From Cymodocea nodosa (taxonomy: Eukaryota > Streptophyta > Magnoliopsida > Alismatales > Cymodoceaceae): 64,000 nucleotides of DNA. Below, in pieces: positions 1 to 9,594 of the stretch. Each line of letters opens with the position of its first letter. Position 1 is the first letter of the stretch. The notes beneath the pieces are model-generated. The model was not told where the DNA came from. It did not search any database and was given only the letters and a program-made list of their open reading frames with translations. The DNA lies in the NCBI GenBank assembly GCA_036874045.1, contig CM072343.1, forward strand, positions 12,234,001 to 12,298,000, in the 5' to 3' direction. Position numbers and translations under genes: made by a program.

Positions 1-210
1 CTGAGAAGGTGTTTTTGATCCTTGAAAAAGATTTTTCTTTTGGTGTGCAAGGATGGTTTGATCCTTGAAAAGATTTTTCGTTTTGTGTGCAAGGATGGTT
101 TGATCCACGAGAATTCTATGCCTTTTATATTGTATCTTCATTTCATGCATATCCTTCACGTTTAACCACTACCAGTTTTCCACTTCTCCACGTCTTTTCT
201 TTTTCCTTCG
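1..210 (-). mobile_element. 3' LTR fragment of M1
   Basis: The sequence matches the middle of the complete solo LTR at 16368-17948 in the same orientation (the GTGTGCAAGGAT...CATTTCATGCATAT stretch). A unit of about 50 bp containing TGCAAGGATGGTTTGATCC is tandemly duplicated within 1-110. At about 210 the LTR jumps directly into ORF3 downstream sequence, so the outer part of the LTR was lost by deletion. The rest may lie left of the window. Confidence 0.7.
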
Positions 211-606
211 ACTTGTTTGTTGACTTAAGTTCACTTAAGTTTATTTCTATTGTTTGTGTAAATTTTACCTCTCAAAACTAAAACTCTCAGATGTCAATAA
301 TTATATAAGTATCAGTTTTCTAATTATCATCTGTCAGATTACAATAACCATTTAAATAGTATCTCCTTTTATAATATATATATGCAATTAAGATCATAAT
401 CATCTTTTTATAATATTTCTCCCCCTTTTTGTCATTAATCAAAAAGATAATTACAGAGAATATATATATGTATATAAGAGAACTACAACAACGATTTCTG
501 TAAACAAGAATAATAATTGAACACATTTACAGAAAAATGTATTGTTCAATGAATCAAACAAGTAATACAAACATTACATTTTGTATTTTGAAACAAACAA
601 AAACAG
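211..606 (-). other. M1 region between ORF3 and 3' LTR, with polypurine tract
   Basis: Non-coding 3' region matching 40704-41150 of P3 in reverse complement. A polypurine tract (minus strand AAAAAGGGGGAGAAA) lies at about 416-430, the upstream one of the tracts typical of Sireviruses. The LTR-proximal tract present in P3 is missing because of the deletion at about 210. Confidence 0.65.
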
Positions 607-2874
607 TTATCGACCCCTCCTAAGTATATCACTTATAGCATTACATATTTTATCTCCTAGATGCCTAATATCATTTCTAATGTCGTTAAGCACTGCATCT
701 AAGTCAGGAGGTAGCTGGGTTTGCTGTTCTGCTTGAACTGAATAACTTTATTGTTGTTGTTGTATATGGTCTGTATCAGGTTGTTGTTGTTGTTGTCGTT
801 GAGGTTTATGCATGGCCTGGAATTTTTGCAATTCTTTGACACTAAATGCTCTCATGCCTTTAGTTTCAGAGGGCCAGTCAAATAAAGTCAATTGGCTTGC
901 AAGGATTCTACATACAGCATCACCATAAAATAACTTTGAACTCATATGCTGTAGTTGAGACATAAAAACATCAAACCAATTTATTTGAAGTCTATTCAAC
1001 AGGCCATAAGTTGCATATAAACAGCTTCTGCTGACTTCCAAATTGTGTCCAACTCTTTGAAATAAATTTGCATGCAATATATTTGCAATAAACCTTGCCT
1101 CTGCATTCAGATTTTCCATTAATCTCATTTCAGAATATACATCTGAAATTTTTGATAAAGACTGAATGTTCCATTCTAGTTGTCTTATTATGTCAAATCT
1201 GTTGGTAACAACAACACCTTCATTCTTTAATCCTAAAACTTCAAAAATTAACTCAAGAGACAATATAAACTCCTGTTCATTTATTTGAGTTTTTAGAAAA
1301 TTTCCATTCTTGACCAGATTGCTATAAAAAGCTATAACAAGTTTTGTGTATTGCTTCCATTTCGTTCCTACTGGCAAGAATTTAATGAGGCCTTGAAACT
1401 CAAACAGATCTCTTATTTCCATCAAATTTCTGAATTTTATTAGACGAGCATGCAAAATCTGACATGTAATCAGATTATTATATTTCTGCAATGCTTCTTT
1501 AGATCAAAAATGAATTGCATTACCTGGAATTTTTAATATTGTACACAAAGAAGGTGATACCTGAAGCCGTGATTCAGAGTTTAATTTATCTTCAGGAACC
1601 TCTTCTTCAAAATGAATGTCATGTTGTTCCTCTTCCAAAATATTATCTTGAAGCTGCTCAAGTAAGCTTGATTTTTCAGCTTCAACAGTGTTAGGAACAT
1701 TGTCAATATGCTCAACATTCATCTGTTCAGTCTCTATAGAATGTTCAGAGTACAATTTTTCCACAAATTCTACAGCCGGTGTATCTGTCTGTAATTGTTC
1801 ATTTTGTTCAACAGATAATTCCATTGATTCATGCTGTGAATTCTCAGACTCTGCTTCTATAGATTCCATAGAAGGCTGCTTAACTTTTAGCTCTTTTGGA
1901 GTCTTAACATTTTCAATATCTACTACTCCAGACAATTTAGCCTTTGAACTAGTTACTGCCTCAACATTGTCAATTATATCTGCAATAACTTGTTCAATGT
2001 CAAGTGCCTGATGCTCTGATTTGTCAATTTCTGCATCATCAGGACTTGTACTAATAGAAAAACTTGAGCTCATATTTGACTTGGATTTCTTCTCAAGTTT
2101 TCTAACAAGGGAAAATAAAGTCTCATTATCTTCATCAGTTTCAGTGTGTTCGAAACTGATGAGTTTATCAGATGCACAATAAGGTACAATGTCTAGACAT
2201 ACATTGTCCTTTGGAAATAAATTTTCATCTGATTTTCCTTTTTCAATAGACTTTGTTTCCTTAGACATAATTTTTCTGACTTTCCTTCTTCTATAACATT
2301 TTTGTTTCTCCTTTTCAAGTATTGCTTTTTTCTTTTCAAATTGCTCCATAAAAGTTTTCTGCTTTAATTATTCTCAGGCACTTTCTATTGCAACGGCCTT
2401 TCGAAGACTGTCAACTTTTGTTTTGTCTACAGCAATATCTAATTCTACTTGTTTTGAATATAAAGGAGTAGGGATAGTTGATTCATGCTCTTCCTCAAAT
2501 GCATGTAGTCTTGTACCGTTTATAGGAGTTTGAGGAGTTCTATTTCATGAACCTACACCTTTTTCCAAATATTTTGCATACTATTCCAAAAATGCAATCT
2601 CAGCACATTTCAATCTGTATTCTCTATCATATTTACTTCGAATACCCATGTATGTAATACTTGCATCAGTATGTTGAAGTTCTTGTCTAACTTCATCTAA
2701 TATATCCTGAGAAAAGAAGTAATCTCTATAAAGTTCTACTAACCTTTTGTCCACTCGAAATATTTTCTTGAACCAAGTACGTGGAACTTCATCATTCTCT
2801 ATTTCTTTTCCTTTTGCATCTCTTCTACTTTTGCCTTTTCCTCTGCCACGACCTTTGTAGAACTTGGAGACCAT
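607..2874 (-). pseudogene. Sirevirus ORF3 (env-like position), copy M1
   Basis: Extra gene between pol and the 3' LTR. Start chosen at the ATG at 2874 (MVSKFYKGRG), because the same start lies in P3 and M2. Order: basic N-terminus rich in GRGKGKSRRD; a helical block with PRTWFKKIFRVDKR and DYFFSQDILDEVRQEL; a long acidic Glu/Gln-rich stretch (about 1504-2349); a folded C-terminal block with KWKQYTKLVIAFYSNLV and LLNRLQINWFDVF, resembling the 'putative plant transposon protein' domain of plant retroelements; then a poly-Gln tail. No signal peptide or membrane segment was seen, so 'envelope' is only positional. It is broken: a TAG after CAEIAFLE (about 2580), stops near 2350-2400, a break near 1500 and a stop at 748. 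Confidence 0.7.
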
Positions 2875-4462
2875 CGTCGTAGGTTGTAACAACAACAAGC
2901 GGGAAAGATTTTCTTGACAAAGTTTACAAATAACCTAAGTGCCCGTGTAATAAGTGTTTAAATAGGGTTTTTAGGCGTATAACTCAACGTGAAGAGAAGT
3001 CGGGTTTAGAAATTAAATAAATATTGAATAAAGTTTATTCAATCAAGGTACCCGAAATATTCAAGTATAACTCGTTGAGTTAACCAACCTAACGAGTAAA
3101 ACGCTGTCTAGAGGCAATTTTACACGTTACCTTATCTAACATAACGTTTAGTTAGTACACTTAAACAAGTTTCAGATTCTTCCAACAGAAACCTTCTGAA
3201 AACAACACACATGCTAAACTTAACATTATCTTGAGAACATTGTAAACTATTTGAACATTTTGTCCTTTGAATCTAAAATAGTTTATTTGTCTTTTTAAAT
3301 TATTTCATCAAGATTTTAAGAGGACATTAATTCAGATTAACTAAGATTTGTATTTTAAATTATATTAATCTATTTTTGACATTTTTAATGCTCCCCCTAC
3401 AAATATACTTCAAATATAGTCAATCAAAATACAAAATATACTTGTAGTGACAATAGATGTTAAGTATAACTATACTTTTACATTTTCTATTTAGAGACTT
3501 CCGTTATCCTGACATCATCAAAAAATGATTTCCAGAATTAATTCCTACTGTATATGAATCAAAACACAACTTTGAACTCAATTCGATTAATTCAAGGAGA
3601 ATAAAAGAATGTATCTCAAATAAACGTTTTCAAAAGTATTAATGTTGATTCAATAAATCAGTAGTCATATTGGTATAAACTATATGCGATTCAAAGATAT
3701 CTGTAATTAATGAAGCAACTTTCTCTTTTCAAAACAGTAACTATTGATAATTTTCTTTAAAAGTTAGTTTGAAAAGCTTGAACCATACAAGAGCTTTCAA
3801 ATGTACCCGTCTAATGAGCTTTCAGTCAACAATCCCAGATCAGATCAGGACCTTAGGTTGCTAGATTTAAAGAATCCTTTTTCAAGACAACAATCCTTAC
3901 ATACCTATCTGCTCAAGTACAAAAGGCTCATGATCAAACTGATCAATAAACTCTAAAAGATTTTTACTTTGTAAGCACTTTTCATTTTAAGCACAGTATA
4001 TATGTATTCCATTAATACAAATGCAATAAAACACAAATCTCATACAATTTTTACTTCTATGATTGTATTGAGAATATGAATCAGTTTCAATAAGCTTATA
4101 CTTTTGATTAACAGTTTAAGATGAGTTACATATAACTTATTCTACAAGTTTAATCAATTAAGTCAAATTTATGCATGATCATATGCATTTTCCTTAATTC
4201 AAAGAAAACATTTAATCAAAATTTCAGAATGTCAGAAGTATTTAATGTTTTTCATTTACACTTCCACTTAAAATCATAAAAACTATTAAAATTGATAAAC
4301 TACTTAAAATCAATAAGATATTACTATGATTTTACAATAAATACATAGTATCTTAAGCAGCAGTTTAGATATTACTTTAGATATTTATAATAAGTATATA
4401 ATATCTATGAGGTGAACAACATCATCAATAATATTTATCTTTTTATGTGGAGTTTAAGCATT
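2875..4462 (-). other. M1 spacer between pol and ORF3
   Basis: AT-rich, no gene seen. It aligns by eye along its length with the P3 spacer (36853-38436) in reverse complement. Polypurine-like GTAGGGGGAG (minus strand) at about 3391-3400 is an additional Sirevirus-type tract. Proximal to ORF3 (about 2990-3140) are AACTCGTTGAGTTA and AACGAGTAAAACG motifs like those in the LTRs. Confidence 0.6.
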
Positions 4463-5519
4463 TTACACATCACATAGCCTACAAATACCTAAATTTAATC
4501 TAATGTTGCAGAATGTATTTTCGTTTAGAGGTTTTGTATATATATCAGCTAATTGATTTTTACTAGACACAAATTCTAATTTAATTTTTCTTTTAATTAC
4601 GTTATCTCTTAGAAAATGATGTCTAACCTCTATATGTTTTGCTCTTGAATGTAATACAGGATTTTTAGAAAGATTTATTGCAGAACTATCACAATAAATC
4701 TCAGTTGTATCATAAGATAATCCAAAATCTTCTAAAGTTTGCCTTATCCACAGAATCTAAGTGCAACACAATGCAGCAGCAACATATTCAGCTTCTGTAG
4801 TAGAAAGTGCTACACAGTTTTGCTTTTTACTAAACCATGACACCAAATTATTTCCCAATAATTGACATGTGCCACTAGTACTCTTTCTATCAGATTTAGA
4901 TCCTGCATAATCAGCATCAGTATATCCTATAAGATCTATTGAACTATCCTTAGAATAATACAGTCTTAAATTTTTAGTTCCTAGTATATATCTAAATATT
5001 CTTTTAACTGCAATTAAGTGTGATTCCTTAGGATTAGATTGAAATCTAGCACAAACACACACAGCAAACATAATATCAGGTCTACTAGCAGTCAAATAAA
5101 GTAAAGAATCAATCATACTTCTGTATTTTCTTTGATCTATATATTTTCCTATGTCATCAATATCTAACTTTAAAGTAGTACTCATAGGAGTTCCTCGAAT
5201 CCTTGTATCATTAAAATTAAATTTCTTAAGCATTTCATCTGCATATTTTTCTTGATTTAAAAATATACCTTTATCCATTTATGACACTCAGCAAATTAAA
5301 ACCTAGGTTTTCTACAAATAGTACATTCGAAATAACACAAGTAGGAGTTATTTGAACATTACCCATACCTATGATTTTATCTTTGCTTTTGTTTCCAAAT
5401 GTTACACTTCCTTTCATGGTATTTGTAAAATTTTGTAATAGACTTTTCTGTCCGGTCATGTGACTTGACGCTCTACTGTCCAAGATCCATTTTGATGTTG
5501 TTTCCTCCTGCAACACAAA
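4463..5519 (-). pseudogene. pol remnant of M1 (protease start fused to RT end and RNase H)
   Basis: The minus strand begins with the protease region (DSRASSHM, where an active family member would have DSGA) and GAG-pre-integrase (FNLLSVI). It then jumps straight to the end of reverse transcriptase (MDKGIFLNQEKYADEM) and RNase H (YTDADYAGSKSDRKS; CVALSTTEAEY), ending with the family terminus CDV. The join at about 5270-5285 removes about 2.1 kb seen in P3 between about 33980 and 36030, including integrase and the YVDD motif. A TAG at about 4755 interrupts RNase H before ILW; M2 carries the same stop while P3 has CAG. Not functional. Confidence 0.85.
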
Positions 5520-8163
5520 TTAAGAAAAACTTTTTCTTGGTACCCAATGTTGTTGAGGACCAAGTTCATTAAACGCATATTTCTTCTTTTTGTTTAAAAA
5601 TAGTTTAACATTATCATTTATATTCTTATTAGTTGTAAGTACTATTGATTTATCATTAACTTCATACTCACATATAGCATTATTGCTTTTGCAATCATTC
5701 TTTTTGTTTTCAGATGTAGTATAATCAAGACCAAACATATTTTTATCAGATGTTAATTTATTTTGGTCATGCTTATACATTTCTGTAAGTTCATACCAAG
5801 ATTTTGTACTTGTATTAACACTTTCCGTACATGCAAAATCTTTTTCTACACAAGAATTTTTTGTTTTATCACATGTAGAATGAGTAATTGGTCTAATACC
5901 AGTGTATTGAATTACATGCTCAGGTTTCTGAATTTTCAGTTTACTACAATTTTCTGAAATTTTAGAAACATTAGAAATTGAATTTCCAGAACAAGAAACA
6001 AGATTTTTAGAAACATTTATAGTCATGTCAGAAGTACAATTTGACAAATCACATTGATTTATATTATTACTACATGATTCATCCCTTGAAGTACCTACTT
6101 CTACATATTTATTACCTTGTTTCATAATAAAAGGAATTTTAGTCTTAGATTTACTTGAACTGCAACTAATAAATCCTTTATTGGCTTGAGATTCAGGATA
6201 TTCAGGATAATCAAATCCTAAGCCAAATTTCTACACAAGAATTTTTTGTTTTATCACATGTAGAATGAGTAATTGGTCTAATACCAGTGTATTGAATTAC
6301 ATGCTCAGGTTTATGAATTTTCAGTTTACTACAATTTTCTGAAATTTTAGAAACATTAGAAATTGAATTTCCAGAACAAGAAACAAGATTTTTAGAAACA
6401 TTTATAGTCATGTTAGAAGTACAATTTGACAAATCACATTGATTTATATTATTACTACATGATTCATCCCTTGAAGTACCTACTTCTACATATTTATTAC
6501 CTTGTTTCATAATAAAAGGAATTTTAGTCTTAGATTTACTTGAACTGCAACTAATAAATCCTTTATTGGCTTGAGATTCAGGATATTCAGGATAATCAAA
6601 TCCTAAGCCAAATTTATAAGACACCGCAGGGGTACTAGTTAGTTTGTCTAACTTAGTTTGACTTAAATTCCATTTCTCAAAGGTAGAATTTAAATCTTGC
6701 TCTCTCAGTTTTAATTTTTCTATCTCTAATTCAAGTTCATTTATATTGTTTCTCAACATTTCATTTTCAGATTCTATCTTTAATTTTTCAGCATTTATAT
6801 TCTGTATTTGTTCATGCAAGATACATTCATTAAATCTAAATTTTTGCAAATCTCTAGCATGATTTTCATTATCACATTTAAACTTTTCTAAAGTAGTAGA
6901 CAGGAAACAATTTTCTTCTTCCATAATGGATGAAGATTTTCTAATATTCTTATTTTCTAGTTTACATACTTTAAGTTTTTGTAATAATGCATGATAAGCA
7001 CATAATAATTCATCAAAGTTGAAATCTGAATGACTTTCAGGATCAGATATTACCTCAGACTCATCTGCCATGAAGCACACATGAGCAACGTCTTCTAACT
7101 CTTGTTCTCCTTCTGAATGTGAAGATTTTGATGCTGATTCCTCAAATTCAGACTCTTTAGACGTGTCATCCCAAGTGACCTTCAAAGCCTTTTTCTTGTA
7201 AAACTTTTTCTGAGTTTTCTTAGCTGTCTTCTTTTGATTTGTCCTACTTTGCTTTTCATTTTTTCTCATAGGACAATCTGGAGAAAGATGTCCAGGTTTC
7301 TTACAGTTGTAACATACATACTTTCTAGATGAAGAATTCTTGTCATTCAATGATTTTGACGTTGAGGGTTTATCATTTTTGTTCCTTTGCTGTTTCCTAA
7401 CTTTCCATGCTTTCTTGAATTTCCTAGTCAGCAAAATCAAATCCTCATCAGAATCAGTAGATATATCAGAATCTAAATTAATTTTGAAGGCTATTTCTTT
7501 CTTCATTTTTAATTTGTTGTGACTCAGTGATTCATTTAATTGAACTTCATAAGCTGTTAAATTTCCTATAAATTCATTCATAGTATAAACATTTAAATCT
7601 CGTGATTCCTCAATTGATGTTACTTTCTGAGACCATTTAGAACTTAGGGATCTGAGAATTTTCCTCACCAAATCCTTCTTTTCAAAATTCTTTCCTAAAC
7701 ATTTTAAAGAGTTTATGATATCAAGAAATTTGGAAAACATCTCAGAAATATTTTCGTCTTCATACATCTTAAAGAGTTCATACTTATGAATCAACATGTT
7801 TATTTTAGTCTCTTTAACTTGAGAAGTACCTTCATATGAAACTTCTAATGCATGCCACACCTCATAAGCAGATTTATATGCCGACACTTTACTGAACTGT
7901 TCATAACTCAATGCACAGAATAAAATATTTAAGCCTTTAGCATTCAGAGTTTCATTTTCTTTTTCAGTAATTGTCCAAGTATTATAAGGAGTAGTTAACG
8001 AAGTATATGGTTTAGAAATCATGAACCACAATTTATGATCTATACTTTGAAGAAAAACAGTCATCCTATATTTTCAATATTCAAAATGTATTCCATCAAA
8101 TAAAGGAGGACGATTAAGATTTTGGCCTTCATATAAAGAAAAATTACCATTTCCAGTAGCCAT
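5520..8163 (-). pseudogene. Sirevirus gag, copy M1
   Basis: Capsid/nucleocapsid protein that packages element RNA. Start placed at the ATG at 8163 (MATGNGNFSLYEG), 187 bases after the PBS. A TGA about 34 codons later (before KYRMTVFL) breaks it, after which a 617-codon open stretch runs from 8064. Visible in order: capsid-like UBN2-type region (HKLWFMISKPYT, YEVWHALEVSYEG, FLDIINSLKCLGK); basic linker; CCHC knuckle CYNCKKPGHLSPDC (about 7270-7315); acidic Ser/Glu-rich stretch; a long heptad-like coiled coil (about 6690-6990); FGLGFDYPEYPE; Ser/Asn-rich tail. The tail is duplicated in tandem with a stop between the copies. The protein ends QHWVPRKSFS before a TAA. Confidence 0.86.
5846..6615. 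repeat. Tandem duplication, 2 x 385 bp, in M1 gag
   Basis: Units 5846-6230 and 6231-6615 are nearly identical; both begin CTACACAAGAATTTTTTG and end AGCCAAATTT. Few substitutions separate them, so the duplication is younger than most of the surrounding decay. It repeats the Ser/Asn-rich C-terminal gag region (MKQGNKYVEVGTSRDESCSN) and shifts the reading frame. P2, P3 and M2 show one copy. Confidence 0.9.
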
Positions 8164-8349
8164 TTTACCTTAGATTTTTCAACCTATTTGATTTTAAACA
8201 GTCTAAAAACTTTAAAACAATTTGAGCCTTAAATCAAGAAAGTTAAACGTATGCTCAAATATTAATTTCTGTTTAAAAACAAGGAAGGTAGAATAAGCAA
8301 TGATATTAAATAAGTTGGTATCGATTTTATATCAAAGATTATTAACAAA

Positions 8350-8361
8350 GCTCTGATACCA
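8350..8361 (-). promoter_or_regulatory. Primer-binding site of M1 (tRNA-Met type)
   Basis: Minus strand TGGTATCAGAGC, complementary to the 3' end of plant initiator tRNA-Met, the usual primer of plant Ty1/copia elements. It lies two bases inside the LTR terminus CCTACA, at the standard position. Confidence 0.92.
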
Positions 8362-8363
8362 CT

Positions 8364-8788
8364 TGTAGGATCGTATGGCTCTACACAAGAGGGGAGTGAA
8401 TTGTGTATCTTTAATATTTTCTGAAATATAATTGAAACTTTAAAACTCAAAAACAAGTCAAGACATTGTTTTCATAAAATCATTTTTATTCAAGGTTTCA
8501 ATTACAATATACAATTCAATTTTCCTCAAAAATTGTAGATGCAATTATATTTCGATACCATGTATCATCTAAACAATTTCATAACTACAAACAGAGAAAA
8601 CTAATTTGCGGAATTTAAAACATTTCTCCCTGTTTGAGATCTTTCTTCTCCTTTTTCTTCTTCAGCAATTCTTCAGTAACAAATATCTTGTCTTTCTCTA
8701 CTTCACCGAATTTGCTTTCTTCTAATACTTCAAATCTTCAGCAACATAAATCTGACCTTTTCTGCTTCACTGAATTTTCTTCCACTTG
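8364..8788 (-). mobile_element. 5' LTR fragment of M1
   Basis: On the plus strand it starts TGTAGGATCGTATGG and follows the solo LTR from 16368 for about 425 bp. This is only the 3' quarter of an LTR (R/U5 side). At about 8788 it stops and is joined, after a few bases, to an inverted LTR terminus. The promoter-bearing U3 half is gone. Confidence 0.85.
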
Positions 8789-8796
8789 AGAGATTT

Positions 8797-8826
8797 TCCC
8801 TCCTCTTGTGTAGCCATACGATCCTA
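8797..8826 (+). mobile_element. Plus-strand LTR terminus, about 30 bp
   Basis: CTCTTGTGTAGCCATACGATCCTACA is the 3' end of the same LTR family in plus orientation, the inverse of 8364-8393. Directly after CCTACA comes plus-strand RNase H sequence. This is probably the end of an LTR that had inserted in the P1 pol gene, the rest lost by a deletion that also removed the outer part of the M1 LTR. The two termini form an inverted repeat around the M1 LTR fragment. Confidence 0.75.
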
Positions 8827-9268
8827 CAGTAAATCTAAAAGAAAAAGCACTAGTGACACTTGTCAATTATTAGGAAATTCTTTAGTGTCATGGTTTAGCA
8901 AAAAGCAAAATTGTGTAGCATTATATACAACTAAAGCTAAATATATAGTTGCTACACTTTGCTATGCTCAGATCCTATGGATCAAACAAACTTTAAAAGA
9001 TTTTAATTTAGCCTATGAACCAACTAAGATTTTCTGTGATAGTAGTTTTGTAATAAGTTTGTCTAAAAATCCTATTTTACACTCACGAGCTAAACATATA
9101 AAAGTTAGACATCATTTTCTAAGGGATAATGTGATAAAAGGAAAAATAGTATTAAATTTTGTTCCAACCATAGAACAATTAGCAGATCTATTTACAAAAC
9201 CCTTAGATGAGAATACCTTTTCAAAATTACAATTAGAACTTGGTATCTATAGGTTATCTGATGTTTAA
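8827..9268 (+). pseudogene. RNase H end of Sirevirus pol, copy P1
   Basis: C-terminal RNase H of a copia polyprotein, which degrades RNA in RNA/DNA hybrids. Visible: STSDTCQLLGNSLVSWFSKK, CVALYTTKAKY (usual TTEAEY; the acidic residue is lost here), LHSRAKHIKVRHHFLRD, LADLFTKPLDE, terminus RLSDV. All upstream parts are absent. It is clearly diverged from the RNase H of P3, M1 and M2 and is followed by a different, short 3' region without ORF3, so it belongs to another subfamily. Confidence 0.85.
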
Positions 9269-9594
9269 ATTGTCTTGTTCATTACATAATATTTTGGTTT
9301 GTTACAAAAGAGTTTAAAATTTAATTTCTTTATATTAAAAAAAAACTCAAAATATTTGCTTTTAGAATTATTACTTATTGGTAGTTAAGAATTTATGAAA
9401 ATTTGATTTTTATTGAAGTCAATTTATTTAAGGAAAATTTAGAAAATGTTACTTAAGGAAAATTGATTTAATTCAATATGAGTACCAACTATATTTTTGT
9501 TACTTATGTATATGCCATTATAGAGATTTTAATTAGAAAATACATAGAAAATATATACCATTTATTAGTCAAATATTAACTAATAATATTTCTT
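9269..9594 (+). other. P1 region between pol stop and LTR
   Basis: 326 bp of AT-rich sequence with no open reading frame. In P3, M1 and M2 this interval is several kb and carries ORF3. Here the LTR starts straight after it and no good purine tract is visible, so this is either an ORF3-less subfamily or a deletion. Confidence 0.55.

Larger units (their letters stand above)
1..8788 (-). mobile_element. Sirevirus (Ty1/copia) copy M1, degenerate
   Basis: This element reads right to left: 5' LTR fragment (8364-8788), PBS (8350-8361), gag (5520-8163), pol remnant (4463-5519), spacer, ORF3 (607-2874), polypurine tract and 3' LTR fragment (1-210). Sireviruses are a plant Ty1/copia lineage with long gag proteins, several polypurine tracts and often an extra gene after pol, and all of these are visible. 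It cannot move: both LTRs are truncated, gag has an early stop, integrase and most of RT are deleted and ORF3 is broken. It closely resembles the plus-strand copy P3. Confidence 0.88.

Noticed and set aside
1688..2011. Plus-strand open frame rich in Ser/Cys
   Set aside because: It is the antisense shadow of the acidic part of ORF3.
607..2898. ORF3 as a true viral envelope gene
   Set aside because: No signal peptide, no hydrophobic membrane segment and no Cys-rich ectodomain can be seen; only its position after pol matches. I kept the neutral name ORF3.
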